Below, one piece after another: positions 8,807 through 17,894 of a stretch of 64,000 bases of DNA. The translations under genes and the position numbers were made by a program. This stretch comes from Prolixibacteraceae bacterium (GTDB lineage: Bacteria > Bacteroidota > Bacteroidia > Bacteroidales > Prolixibacteraceae): positions 214,451 through 278,450 of the forward strand of contig JAQUIJ010000007.1 in assembly GCA_028683385.1 (NCBI GenBank). The letters are read 5' to 3'. Position 1 is the stretch's first letter. The number at the start of each line of letters is the position of its first letter. The notes beneath the pieces were generated by a model. That model made no database searches. It saw only the letters and a list, made by a program, of their open reading frames with translations, and was not told where the DNA came from.

Positions 8807-9108
8807 CCACTATTTTTAGAAATTAGAATTTTTAGAAAATTATTTCAATAATAGTTTTATGTTATATCAAACAACAAGTATATTTTAAACAAGATTTATT
8901 TTACATAACAAAACTCATGCAACTCCATATTTATAAGGATAGATACTTAAAATTAAAATCAGGAGTGATGTCGGAAAACACGTATTGATTCCTAAGTTTT
9001 TCTAGCTTAATTTTATAGCATTAAAGAAATTCTAAAGGCACACACACTGTGCTAATTAGAATTAATTAGAAATTATTCTAATTAAAATAGAACCAATAAT
9101 GTTATGAA
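8807..9108 (+). other. Leader between OrfA-like gene and upxY
   Basis: 302 bp without a gene. Near its 3' end are two consecutive hairpins: 9038-9042 with 9048-9052 (5 bp, 5-nt loop) and 9053-9062 with 9075-9084 (10 bp, 12-nt loop). The second ends 24 nt before the upxY start. Neither is followed by a T-run, so they are more likely RNA regulatory or processing structures than terminators. In Bacteroides, UpxY proteins act on the 5' leader of their own capsule operon, so this is a plausible target. Confidence 0.45.
9053..9084 (+). promoter_or_regulatory. 10-bp hairpin upstream of upxY
   Basis: A perfect inverted repeat: 9053-9062 pairs with 9075-9084 around a 12-nt loop, ending 24 nt before the upxY start codon. 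It directly abuts a smaller hairpin at 9038-9052. It is a candidate leader-RNA element for antitermination or for control of upxY translation. Confidence 0.4.
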
Positions 9109-9663
9109 ATGACGATTTTGGAAAAACAAAAATATCAATGGTATGCAATATATACTAGAGCAAACGGAGAAAAGAAACTTTTTGACAATTTGCAGGTAAA
9201 AAACATCGAATGTTATTTACCAACAAGGAGGGTGTTAAAAACTTGGAGCGACCGAAAAAAATGGGTTGAAGAACCATTGTTTAAGTGCTACATTTTCGTA
9301 AAAGTCAGTTACAAAGAGTTCTTTAATGTTCTAAACACCGCCGGAGCTATTTGTTATATAAGTTTTGGTGGACGAGCGCAACCCATCCCTGAATATCAAA
9401 TTAACAGCGTTAGAAACTTTCTTTGCCAATGTGATCAAGAGATTTCCCTAACTTATGATCATATTCAAAAGGGTGCTTCTGTAGAGGTATTAAGAGGATC
9501 ATTAAAAGGTGTAAAAGGTGAAGTTGTCAATATTCATGGACAAACGAGACTTTTGATTCGAATTGACTCACTAAATTGTAGCCTTTATGTTAACATTTCC
9601 AGAGATGATGTAAAATTACTTGAAGACAATTACACACAAAAAAAACTCAGTTATGATTGTTAA
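9109..9663 (+). CDS. upxY: UpxY-family transcription antiterminator (NusG paralogue)
   Basis: A 184-residue NusG-like protein. The N-terminal NGN domain (about residues 10-110) starts with the family hallmark WYAIYTRANGEKK and contains ECYLPTRRVLKTWSDR. A KOW domain follows (about 125-150, GASVEVLRGSLKGVKGEVV). UpxY/LoaP-type paralogues bind RNA polymerase and let it read through long polysaccharide operons. It is the first recognised gene of a run of some 30 co-directional glycan genes. The next gene starts 185 nt downstream. The start at 9109 is the only ATG that gives the complete NGN fold. Confidence 0.9.
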   Translation: MTILEKQKYQWYAIYTRANGEKKLFDNLQVKNIECYLPTRRVLKTWSDRKKWVEEPLFKCYIFVKVSYKEFFNVLNTAGAICYISFGGRAQPIPEYQINSVRNFLCQCDQEISLTYDHIQKGASVEVLRGSLKGVKGEVVNIHGQTRLLIRIDSLNCSLYVNISRDDVKLLEDNYTQKKLSYDC

Positions 9664-9848
9664 TTCATAACCAACAAAATGAAAATTAATATTTTAGCAT
9701 TTAATATTAATTTGAGTTATCTTCTCGTCAAAATTTGCGAAACTCTCTGATCTAGCTTTTTATTTTGACATTTAAAGAGTTGATAGAATAGCCAATAAAT
9801 TCAATTGCACAATCTTTTTCTTTCATTTTTACATAACAACAAAATATA

Positions 9849-11249
9849 ATGCTTAAGGAAAGAGAACCAGTTCTTGAAAAATTAAATGTAGTTTTTCAGG
9901 TAATTTTGACCATTTTATGTTTTGATGGTGCAAAATGGTTGACACATGAGTTTTTTGTACCTGTACAAAGTGACCTAACACAATATAAAACGTTACTCTT
10001 CATTATTGTTCCGCTTTGGTTATTAATCCTTAACCAGTCAAATTTAGGCCGAATTGGCCGTTTGAAAATGTATTCAGTCTTATTTATTGAATACTTAACC
10101 TCGATAATTATTGGAAATGTTTTACTTTATGTCGCCATTGTTTTTCTAGATCTCAATGAAGTATCCAGATTAGTATTAGGCATTTTTGCAATATTAAATT
10201 TAATAGTATTATATTCTTATAAGTTCATTTTATCAGCAACAATGAAATACCTTCGGAGAGAGGGGTTGAATAGCAGATTAATTTTGATTATTGCGGATGA
10301 AGATTCAAGTTATTTTATTGACCGGTTGGTGGAAACTAAAGATTGGGGATATCGAATATGGGCAATTATGACTGATGATGAAGTTATTAAATCTAAATAT
10401 GGCAATGAATTCCACATTATACCGTGCGCAAAGGATCTCTCTGAAGTAATTGATAATAAGTCGATTGACGAGGTGTTCTACTGCAAAAGCTCATTAGAAC
10501 AAAATGAAATTCAGAAGTATATATATTCATGTGCAGAAGTTGGAGTTGTTTTTCGAATGCAATCGTTATTACTAAACTACATAAAGATGCAATCTACGCT
10601 CTCTTTTCTAAATCAAATGCCATTTTTAACCTTTAGAAATACACCAGATAATTATCTGGCACTAAAATTTAAAGTAATGCTCGATTATATAATCTCCATT
10701 TCTGTTCTCATCATTTTTTCACCAATTATGTTAATTATAGCATTTTTGATTAAACTTGATGGCGGGCCAGTCTTTTTTATGCAAAAAAGGATGGGCTTAA
10801 ATGGGAGACAATTTTTTTGTTACAAATTTAGAACAATGGTTGTTAATGCGGAAAGTCTAAAGGAATCACTTCAAGCCCAAAATGAGCAGGAGGGTCCTGT
10901 TTTCAAGATAAAGCACGACCCGAGAGTAACTAGAATTGGTCAGTTTTTACGTAAAACCTCATTGGATGAGTTACCTCAGTTTATAAACGTTTTGAAAGGT
11001 GAAATGGCAGTTGTTGGTCCGAGACCACCAATTCCATCTGAAGTAAAACAATATATACGATGGCAAAATAGAAGATTAAGTATGAAGCCTGGAATAACTT
11101 GTATCTGGCAGGTATCCGGAAGAAACAATATTCCTTTTGACCAATGGATGAAAATGGATATGCAGTACATCGACACATGGTCATTAAAATTAGATTTAAT
11201 TATCCTTTTAAAGACTATAAAGGTCGTGTTAACAGGTGATGGCCAATAA
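9849..11249 (+). CDS. Polyprenyl-phosphate sugar-1-phosphate transferase (WcaJ/WbaP type)
   Basis: A 466-residue initiating glycosyltransferase. Residues 1-130 contain four hydrophobic segments, followed by a soluble nucleotide-fold-like domain (about 140-260). A further membrane segment (about 275-300) leads into the bacterial sugar transferase domain with CYKFRTM, DPRVTRIGQFLRKTSLDELPQ (in part), GEMAVVGPRPP and KPGITCIWQVSGRN. The enzyme moves a hexose-1-phosphate from a UDP-sugar to undecaprenyl phosphate at the inner membrane, starting the repeat unit. Being directly behind upxY it defines the locus as a lipid-linked, Wzx/Wzy-type system. The sugar (glucose, galactose or other) cannot be told from sequence. 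Confidence 0.9.
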   Translation: MLKEREPVLEKLNVVFQVILTILCFDGAKWLTHEFFVPVQSDLTQYKTLLFIIVPLWLLILNQSNLGRIGRLKMYSVLFIEYLTSIIIGNVLLYVAIVFLDLNEVSRLVLGIFAILNLIVLYSYKFILSATMKYLRREGLNSRLILIIADEDSSYFIDRLVETKDWGYRIWAIMTDDEVIKSKYGNEFHIIPCAKDLSEVIDNKSIDEVFYCKSSLEQNEIQKYIYSCAEVGVVFRMQSLLLNYIKMQSTLSFLNQMPFLTFRNTPDNYLALKFKVMLDYIISISVLIIFSPIMLIIAFLIKLDGGPVFFMQKRMGLNGRQFFCYKFRTMVVNAESLKESLQAQNEQEGPVFKIKHDPRVTRIGQFLRKTSLDELPQFINVLKGEMAVVGPRPPIPSEVKQYIRWQNRRLSMKPGITCIWQVSGRNNIPFDQWMKMDMQYIDTWSLKLDLIILLKTIKVVLTGDGQ

Positions 11250-11359
11250 TTAAAATGATAATATTGTATTCAGAAAGTCAAACGCAACTATTTTCAGGAT
11301 TTATTGAATATTTTAGCTATATCAAATAGCCTTAAAAAAAACATACAAATACTTTTCAA

Positions 11360-12172
11360 ATGAATTTAAATCAATCCAAATTAAGTGTTCAAAATGGTAT
11401 AACACTCATTATAATCATTTCAATTTCGACATTATTTTCTTGCCGTAGTAGCAAGGATCTAATTTTTTTAAAAGATGTAACCAATAATGAAATTAATCGT
11501 GGCTTGCCTGCCGAGTATATACTGAAAACAGGTGATATATTATATATCAGTATAAAATCTATGAACCCTGAAGTTAACCTTTTGTACAATCCTGAATCAA
11601 ACATGGAAAACAGCACAGGGCAAGGTTATCAGAAGTATACAACACCAAGTGGAGCTTACCTTTATGGATTTGAAATTGATCCGGAAGAAAATATTAAACT
11701 ACCGATGTTGGGCAAAATCAATGTATCAGGGATCCCAATTTCACAAATTGAATCTGTTGTACAAAAGAAAGCAGATGAATTTCTCAAAGATGCTATTGTT
11801 AAGGTGAAACTTTTGAATTTTAAGTTTACGGTTTCCGGTGAGGTTCGTAGGCCTGGAGATTATTATAATTACAATAATTCAATCAATGTTTTGGAAGCTT
11901 TAGCCATGGCAAACGGAAATACAGATTATGCCACGATAAAAAAAGTTATGGTGGTGCGACCTGTGCCAGAAGGCAGAAAAACATACATGCTTGATTTGAG
12001 CTCTAAAAGTGCTTATCTCTCAGAAGCCTTTTATCTCCAGCCAAACGATTTTATTATTGTACAACCAGACAAATACAAAAACTTTCAACTAAATAGCCAA
12101 GCATACTCTTTAGTTTTATCTTCACTGTCTGTACTTATAGCTGTACTTGGATTTGTAATTCCTAAATTATAA
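11360..12172 (+). CDS. wza: Polysaccharide export lipoprotein (Wza-like)
   Basis: A 270-residue polysaccharide biosynthesis/export family protein. A lipoprotein signal ends at STLFSC with acceptor Cys28. The Poly_export domain follows (about 50-150, beginning YILKTGDILYISI). A SLBB-type module covers about 155-240 (FTVSGEVRRPGDYY). The C-terminus ends in one hydrophobic helix (about 248-270), typical of shorter Bacteroidota Wza homologues, which have this instead of the E. coli amphipathic barrel helix. It should form the outer-membrane export channel together with the Wzc protein encoded next. Confidence 0.9.
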   Translation: MNLNQSKLSVQNGITLIIIISISTLFSCRSSKDLIFLKDVTNNEINRGLPAEYILKTGDILYISIKSMNPEVNLLYNPESNMENSTGQGYQKYTTPSGAYLYGFEIDPEENIKLPMLGKINVSGIPISQIESVVQKKADEFLKDAIVKVKLLNFKFTVSGEVRRPGDYYNYNNSINVLEALAMANGNTDYATIKKVMVVRPVPEGRKTYMLDLSSKSAYLSEAFYLQPNDFIIVQPDKYKNFQLNSQAYSLVLSSLSVLIAVLGFVIPKL

Positions 12173-12205
12173 TTTAATTCCAACATACAGAAAGAGAGTT
12201 AACTT

Positions 12206-12248
12206 AAAGGAAAAAGAAAGAAAAAAGAAAGAAAAAAGAAAGAAAAAG
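12206..12248 (+). repeat. Purine tract with 11-nt repeats between wza and wzc
   Basis: A 43-nt run of only A and G on the + strand, built from about three and a half copies of an 11-nt unit (G, three A, G, six A). It lies in the 116-158 bp gap between the exporter and kinase genes and outside any open frame. Copy-number slippage could alter spacing or mRNA structure here without shifting a reading frame. Confidence 0.7.
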
Positions 12249-12330
12249 TAAATTTAAAGGCACATATCAACTATCTTCGACTATATAGTTGAAATACATA
12301 TCAATTAATTACTTTATAAATAATCTTAAG

Positions 12331-14739
12331 ATGAACGATCACCCAATAAATTTCACAGAAAAAGAAACTCAAGTAGAAGAGTTTGATATAAAAAAAATCA
12401 TTTATCTAATACGTCGTCAATGGTATTGGCTAGCCTTTTTTGGTTTCTTGGGATTACTATTAGCATATGGATTTAACAAAATTACTAAACCAAGATACCA
12501 AATTAGCACATCTATATTAGTTCCCGAAAAGTCTGATGCATTGAACATGAAAAGTATTTTTCAGGGGATTGTTGATGTACCAAAAAATAATATTTATAAC
12601 CAGGTTGAAATTATAAAATCCTATTATAATATAAATCAAGCCCTTTTAAACCTGAACTGGAGAACAAGTTGGTACTCAAAAAATTTGTTTATATGGAGAG
12701 ATATATATAAACAGGAACCTTTTGATGTACAAGAGACCCCAAATTTCATAAATACAACAGGTATTGCTGTATACATAAAACCTACTACAGATAATAATTA
12801 CATAATATCTTATAATGCAAAAATTGAAAAGGATGGACAAATTACTGACTTAAAATTTGAAGGTTCTGGAACTTTTGGTCAGCCATTTGCAAACAAATAT
12901 TTCAACTTTACATTACTAAAAAAAATCAATAATTTCGAGACTATATCTGGTCAATATTATTTCGTATTTAATGATATAAACAATCTGACTCGAACTTATC
13001 AGAATAAACTCAATGCAACAATAACAGATAAGAAGGGAGATATTATTGTTTGCTCTATTGAGAGTGATCAGCCTTATAGAGGATGTGATTTTTTAAATGA
13101 GGTGATCAAAGTCTACATTGAAGGAAAAATGAATTTTCAAAGTGAAGCACAACGTCGCTCTCTTGATTTTATTAATACTCAATTGGCAGGCATTTCCGAT
13201 TCACTCAATACTGCAGGAGCAAAGTTTACAAACTTCCGATCACAAAATAACATTATTGATTTAGGAGCTGAAGGGACTCTCGTTATGAATAGTTTAAAAG
13301 AAATTGAATCGGAACGTGCTCAAAGTAAAATGCAACTGGACTATTTTCAAAATTTACTTAAATACTTGAAAGATAATAGTGATCTCAAGGAAATCGTTTC
13401 TCCTTCAGTAGTTGGCATACAGGATGCTTCGCTTAATGCGCTTGTGCTTAAACTGGGCGAGTTATACAACCGTCGGCAGGTGCTTTCTTTTAGCGCCAAA
13501 GAAAACAATCCCACTTTGATCATGATTGATAAAGAATTGAATCAGGTTCGCAATCAGTTAAACGAGAACCTACGCAATCTGATAGACAATGCCACTGCAA
13601 ATATCAACAGTCAGAAGGAAAGGCAAGATAAAATCAATTTTCAGATGACTAAATTGCCTATGAAGGAACAAAAAATGGTTAGTATTCAACGTCAATTTAA
13701 CCTCACAAATGATATTTACACATTTTTGCTTCAGAAGCGGGCAGAAACAAACATTTCGTTGGCATCAACGATGCCTGATGTTCAGGTTATTGATACAGCA
13801 AGACCCGATTTAGCCAGTCCAATGGGTTATAGCCCCAGAATTTTACTTAGTCTGGGATTTATTTTAGGTACTGGCCTTCCTGTTGCGTTTCTCTTGCTCT
13901 TTAATTTCTTCGATGACCACATCCGAACACAACAGGATTTAGAAAAAAATACTCGAATACCAATTTTAGGCAATATCATGCATAGTCAAACAAAATCCGA
14001 TCTAGTTGTTCATGAAAATCCAAAATCTAATATTGCCGAATCTTTTAGAGCATTACGCACTAGTTTACAGTTTATGCTATCAGGTCCTTTGGGAAAGGTT
14101 TTAAGTATTCATTCTACTAATCCAGGAGAAGGCAAATCTTTCTTTTCAGTCAATCTGGCGACTATTCTTGCAATGAATAATAAAAAAGTATTGATTATTG
14201 GTGCCGATCTACGAAAACCAAGGCTTCATAAAGTATTTAATCTTTCAAATGAAAACGGTCTAAGTAATTACCTTATTGGAATTGATTCAATCGATCAGAT
14301 TATTTTCCCTACATCGGTTGAAAATCTTTCATTATTAACCTCAGGGCCAATACCACCAAATCCTGCTGAAATATTGGGAAAACCGGAGATGAAAAACTTG
14401 ATTGATTCATTTCGTTCCCAATTCGATTATATAATCATTGATAATGCACCTACGGCCATGGTAACTGATGGTCATATTGTAAGCCTTTTGTCCGACCTCA
14501 ATATATTTATTCTTCGATATGGATATTCACGTAAACATGAGATCGAAATGATTAATCAGTATGCTAATCAGAAAACCATTGAAAATATTGCTCTTGTTGT
14601 AAATGACATCAAACCAAATTCGTTCGGGAATACCTATTACAAGTATTATCAGTACGAAGCCGACCAAAGGAGTTATTATTCCGAGGAAGAAGATGAGAAA
14701 AAGTTTCTCAGGAAAAAGAAAGTTAAAGCAACATCTTAG
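12331..14739 (+). CDS. wzc: Wzc-like polysaccharide co-polymerase / tyrosine autokinase
   Basis: About 802 residues. The N-terminal Wzz/PCP domain starts with a membrane helix (WYWLAFFGFLGLLLAYGF, about 30-47), followed by a long periplasmic coiled region and a second helix near 505-530. The cytoplasmic BY-kinase domain has Walker A NPGEGKSFF (near 600), Walker A' IIGADLRKPR (near 625) and Walker B DYIIIDNAP (near 700). A Tyr-rich tail (YYKYYQYEADQRSYY, about 768-783) is the expected autophosphorylation cluster. It controls chain length and export with Wza. The frame opens at a TTG (12289), but the ATG at 12331 is the better start: the residues before it are not family-like. Confidence 0.9.
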   Translation: MNDHPINFTEKETQVEEFDIKKIIYLIRRQWYWLAFFGFLGLLLAYGFNKITKPRYQISTSILVPEKSDALNMKSIFQGIVDVPKNNIYNQVEIIKSYYNINQALLNLNWRTSWYSKNLFIWRDIYKQEPFDVQETPNFINTTGIAVYIKPTTDNNYIISYNAKIEKDGQITDLKFEGSGTFGQPFANKYFNFTLLKKINNFETISGQYYFVFNDINNLTRTYQNKLNATITDKKGDIIVCSIESDQPYRGCDFLNEVIKVYIEGKMNFQSEAQRRSLDFINTQLAGISDSLNTAGAKFTNFRSQNNIIDLGAEGTLVMNSLKEIESERAQSKMQLDYFQNLLKYLKDNSDLKEIVSPSVVGIQDASLNALVLKLGELYNRRQVLSFSAKENNPTLIMIDKELNQVRNQLNENLRNLIDNATANINSQKERQDKINFQMTKLPMKEQKMVSIQRQFNLTNDIYTFLLQKRAETNISLASTMPDVQVIDTARPDLASPMGYSPRILLSLGFILGTGLPVAFLLLFNFFDDHIRTQQDLEKNTRIPILGNIMHSQTKSDLVVHENPKSNIAESFRALRTSLQFMLSGPLGKVLSIHSTNPGEGKSFFSVNLATILAMNNKKVLIIGADLRKPRLHKVFNLSNENGLSNYLIGIDSIDQIIFPTSVENLSLLTSGPIPPNPAEILGKPEMKNLIDSFRSQFDYIIIDNAPTAMVTDGHIVSLLSDLNIFILRYGYSRKHEIEMINQYANQKTIENIALVVNDIKPNSFGNTYYKYYQYEADQRSYYSEEEDEKKFLRKKKVKATS

Positions 14740-14813
14740 TCTTTGATAATGCAATGCACACCAGTTATTTAAACGTTTAACCAATACTTTAATCTCTGAG
14801 TCATTACAATAAA

Positions 14814-15230
14814 ATGGACATTAGAACATCATTCAGGCGTTCATTAATAATTGCAGTAGATTTCGACGGAACTATTGTTGAGCATCGCTACCCATCCATA
14901 GGACGCATACGTCCATTAGCTTTTGAAACACTTAGTAAGTTTCAGGCAAATGGACATCGTTTAATCCTATGGAGTCACAGAGCTGGAAAAAAGTTGGATG
15001 AAGCAGTAGAGTTTTGTTTGTCAAATGGCATCGAATTTTATGCTGTTAATAAAAATTATCCGGAAGAAGTCTGGGATGTAAACGATAGCCGCAAGATATT
15101 GGCCGACATATACATTGATGACCGTAATATTGGTGGACTTCCCTCTTGGATAGAAATATTTGAATTGATATGTCCTGAAGATAAAGCTATTCCTACACCG
15201 GTAAATAAGTTATGGTGGAAAAAGAAATAA
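14814..15230 (+). CDS. Small HAD-fold hydrolase
   Basis: A 138-residue HAD-superfamily protein. Motif I is DFDGT with Asp16 and Asp18; motif II is probably LWSHR (about 60); the motif IV acidic pair is DDRN (about 102-103). The cap domain is minimal or absent. Small HAD proteins of this type recur in Bacteroidota capsule loci, but their substrate is unresolved (sugar phosphate or phospholipid-linked are possibilities). It lies between wzc and the UDP-uronate epimerase in the same direction. Confidence 0.8.
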   Translation: MDIRTSFRRSLIIAVDFDGTIVEHRYPSIGRIRPLAFETLSKFQANGHRLILWSHRAGKKLDEAVEFCLSNGIEFYAVNKNYPEEVWDVNDSRKILADIYIDDRNIGGLPSWIEIFELICPEDKAIPTPVNKLWWKKK

Positions 15231-15255
15231 TTCTTAAAAATATGATTAAAATCCA

Positions 15256-16305
15256 ATGACAAAAATTTTAGTAACTGGTACTGCTGGTTTTATTGGTTTT
15301 CATTTAGTTAAAAGATTACTTGGGGAAGGTCTAGATATTTTGGGAATTGACAATATCAATAATTATTATGATATTAATCTTAAATATGCAAGATTGGCAG
15401 AAACTGGAATTATCCATTCAAATCAAATAAATGAGAATAAGAATCTGAGTTCAAAAGAAATCAAATTTGGAGAAATTATAAATTCGGATCTATATTCCAA
15501 TTATCGATTTATGCGCACTGATGTGGAAAACGAGAAAGTTCTATTTGAATTGTTTGCTTCCGAAAATTTCGACTATGTTATTCATTTAGCAGCACAGGCT
15601 GGTGTAAGACACAGTATTGAAAATCCGAATCAGTATATTCAAAGTAACATTATCGGCTTCTTTAACATATTGGAAGCGTGTAGGAAATTCCCAGTAAGGA
15701 AATTACTATATGCCTCCAGTTCTAGTGTATATGGCAATAATTTCAAGACACCTTTTTCAACCAATGATAAAACGGATGAACCAATAAGTCTCTATGCGGC
15801 TACAAAAAAGAGTAATGAACTAATGGCTCATGCTTATAGTCATTTGTATCAAATCCCAACAATCGGCTTACGTTTCTTTACAGTATATGGATCTTGGGGA
15901 CGACCAGACATGTCCCCAATGTTGTTTGCTGATGCAATTGCAACTGAAAAACCGATAAAAGTCTTTAATAGTGGAGATATGGAACGTGATTTTACGCATG
16001 TAAGTGACATTGTTGAAGGAATTTTTAAGCTATTGGTATCTGATAAAAAGCTAGAACATAATTACCAAATTTTTAACATTGGAAATGGAACCCCAATAAA
16101 TCTACTCGATTATATAAAGACAATTGAAAAGTATATGGGGAAAAAAGCAGAATTGCTTTTTCTTCCTATGCAACCAGGCGACGTTAAACGAACTTGGGCC
16201 GACACTCAAAAATTAAGAGAATTTTGTAATTACAAACCGAATACTAACATTGACGATGGAGTTCACGAATTCGTGAGTTGGTTTAAAAATTACAAAATTT
16301 CATAG
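15256..16305 (+). CDS. NAD-dependent epimerase, UDP-glucuronate 4-epimerase type
   Basis: A 349-residue extended short-chain dehydrogenase/reductase. The NAD motif is GTAGFIG (8-14). The segment IDNINNYYDINLKYARL (about 33-49) is characteristic of the UDP-glucuronate 4-epimerase subgroup (CapI/LpsL/GAE). The active site has SSSVYG and Tyr-x3-Lys in LYAATKK near residue 180. The reaction would be UDP-GlcA to UDP-GalA in the cytosol. No UDP-glucose dehydrogenase is visible in the window, so UDP-GlcA must come from elsewhere or the true substrate is another 4-epimer. The extra stretch of about 25 residues after the first helix (HSNQINENKNLSSKE region) is common in this subgroup. Confidence 0.8.
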   Translation: MTKILVTGTAGFIGFHLVKRLLGEGLDILGIDNINNYYDINLKYARLAETGIIHSNQINENKNLSSKEIKFGEIINSDLYSNYRFMRTDVENEKVLFELFASENFDYVIHLAAQAGVRHSIENPNQYIQSNIIGFFNILEACRKFPVRKLLYASSSSVYGNNFKTPFSTNDKTDEPISLYAATKKSNELMAHAYSHLYQIPTIGLRFFTVYGSWGRPDMSPMLFADAIATEKPIKVFNSGDMERDFTHVSDIVEGIFKLLVSDKKLEHNYQIFNIGNGTPINLLDYIKTIEKYMGKKAELLFLPMQPGDVKRTWADTQKLREFCNYKPNTNIDDGVHEFVSWFKNYKIS

Positions 16306-16442
16306 TTAATTCGGAATCTTGTCGACTTTATTACCCAAGCTCAGTAATCAAATTTTTAGCATATTGGGCATTTACATAGAAGTCTGATATTAAACCCTTT
16401 AATCCAAATATATTTTACTATTGGTGACTTATAAATATTACA

Positions 16443-17894
16443 ATGACAATTAAACAAAAGACGATTAATGGATTAATATGGAGTTTTATCGGAAATTTTT
16501 CAAATCAAGGAGTACAATTTATCATAGGGTTGGTGCTTGCAAGGCTTTTGGCACCTAGAGAGTTTGGAATAATTGGAATGATTACGATTTTTATAGCATT
16601 ATCTGAATCATTTATTGATAGTGGTTTTAATAGTGCATTAATTCGCAAAAAAAACTGTTCTCAAAACGATTATTCTACTATTTTCTTCTTCAATCTTGCG
16701 GTTAGTGTTTTCTTTGTAATTGTTTTAATTCTTTCAGCAGGCGCCATTAGTAGATTCTTTGATGTGCCCATACTGAAACCTATATTGCAAGTTTTAAGTC
16801 TGGGATTAATTTTCAGCTCCTTATCTCTAATACAGCAAACTATACTCATAAAAAGAATTGATTTCAAACTTCAAACAAAAATCTCGGTTATATCCGCTCT
16901 CACTTCAGGATTAATTGGAATTGGAATGGCATATTCGGGTTATGGCGTTTGGAGTTTAGTCGCGCGAACATTAAGTGGGTACATATTCACAACGTTATTA
17001 CTATGGTTATGGAACAATTGGAAACCCACAATAACATTTAATATTCAAGCATTTAAGGAATTATTTGGATTTGGGAGTAAGCTATTAATAAGTGGATTGA
17101 TTGATACAGCCTATAATAACATATATTACCTTATCATTGGAAAATATTTTTCTCCTCAAGAATTAGGCTTTTATACGCGAGCTGATCAATTCAGAAAATT
17201 GCCTTCACAAAACATAACTGGCGTAGTTCATCAAGTGTCGTATCCTGTACTTGCTACAATGACAGATGATCCGGTTAAACTAAAGGCGGCGTATAAAAAA
17301 ATGATACGTAGTACAATATTCATTACATCCATATTAATGCTTGGTTTGGCTGCAATAGCCAAACCAATGATTTTAACAACAATAGGTGAAAAATGGCTCC
17401 CAACAGTAATCTATCTTCAAATGCTTTGTTTTATTGGTATGTTTTACCCACTACATGCGATGAATCTTAGTATGCTGAATATTCAGGGAAGGTCAGATCT
17501 TTTCCTTCGATTAGAAATTATAAAAAAAACACTTGCAGTGCCAACTATTATAGTTGGTATTTTCTTTGGTATTAAAATAATGATTTTAGGAATGTTTTTT
17601 AACACTTTGATTGCCTATTATTTGAATAGTTACTACTCTGGAAAAATGATTAATTATTCGATCAAAGAGCAGATCTTTGATATTTCACCTTCTATCCTAC
17701 TTGCAGTATTTATGGGAGTAATAGTCTTTATTATCGGAATTATAATGAATGCCGCTCCAATATGGATACTAACCGTTCAACTAATTGCTGGAGCTTCTAT
17801 TACATTTATCATATCAGAGCTATTCCAATTAAAAGATTACTTATACATCAAACAAATTGTTTTAGAAAAATATACAGATCTTAAAAATAAATAA
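16443..17894 (+). CDS. Wzx-like lipopolysaccharide/EPS flippase (MOP/PST family)
   Basis: A 483-residue, very hydrophobic protein with about 12-14 predicted membrane helices. It starts TIKQKTINGLIWSFIGNF and continues with GLVLARLLAPREFGIIGMI, the recognised N-terminal signature of the WzxC/PST group of polysaccharide exporters. It should flip undecaprenyl-diphosphate-linked repeat units across the inner membrane. The stop codon is immediately followed by the ATG of the aminotransferase gene, so the two are translationally linked. Confidence 0.85.
   Translation: MTIKQKTINGLIWSFIGNFSNQGVQFIIGLVLARLLAPREFGIIGMITIFIALSESFIDSGFNSALIRKKNCSQNDYSTIFFFNLAVSVFFVIVLILSAGAISRFFDVPILKPILQVLSLGLIFSSLSLIQQTILIKRIDFKLQTKISVISALTSGLIGIGMAYSGYGVWSLVARTLSGYIFTTLLLWLWNNWKPTITFNIQAFKELFGFGSKLLISGLIDTAYNNIYYLIIGKYFSPQELGFYTRADQFRKLPSQNITGVVHQVSYPVLATMTDDPVKLKAAYKKMIRSTIFITSILMLGLAAIAKPMILTTIGEKWLPTVIYLQMLCFIGMFYPLHAMNLSMLNIQGRSDLFLRLEIIKKTLAVPTIIVGIFFGIKIMILGMFFNTLIAYYLNSYYSGKMINYSIKEQIFDISPSILLAVFMGVIVFIIGIIMNAAPIWILTVQLIAGASITFIISELFQLKDYLYIKQIVLEKYTDLKNK

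Noticed and set aside
12289..12330. TTG start giving Wzc 14 extra residues.
   Set aside because: The extra residues are not family-like and the ATG at 12331 starts the normal PCP N-terminus. The same reasoning moved the starts of the genes at 1511, 36931 and 56621.
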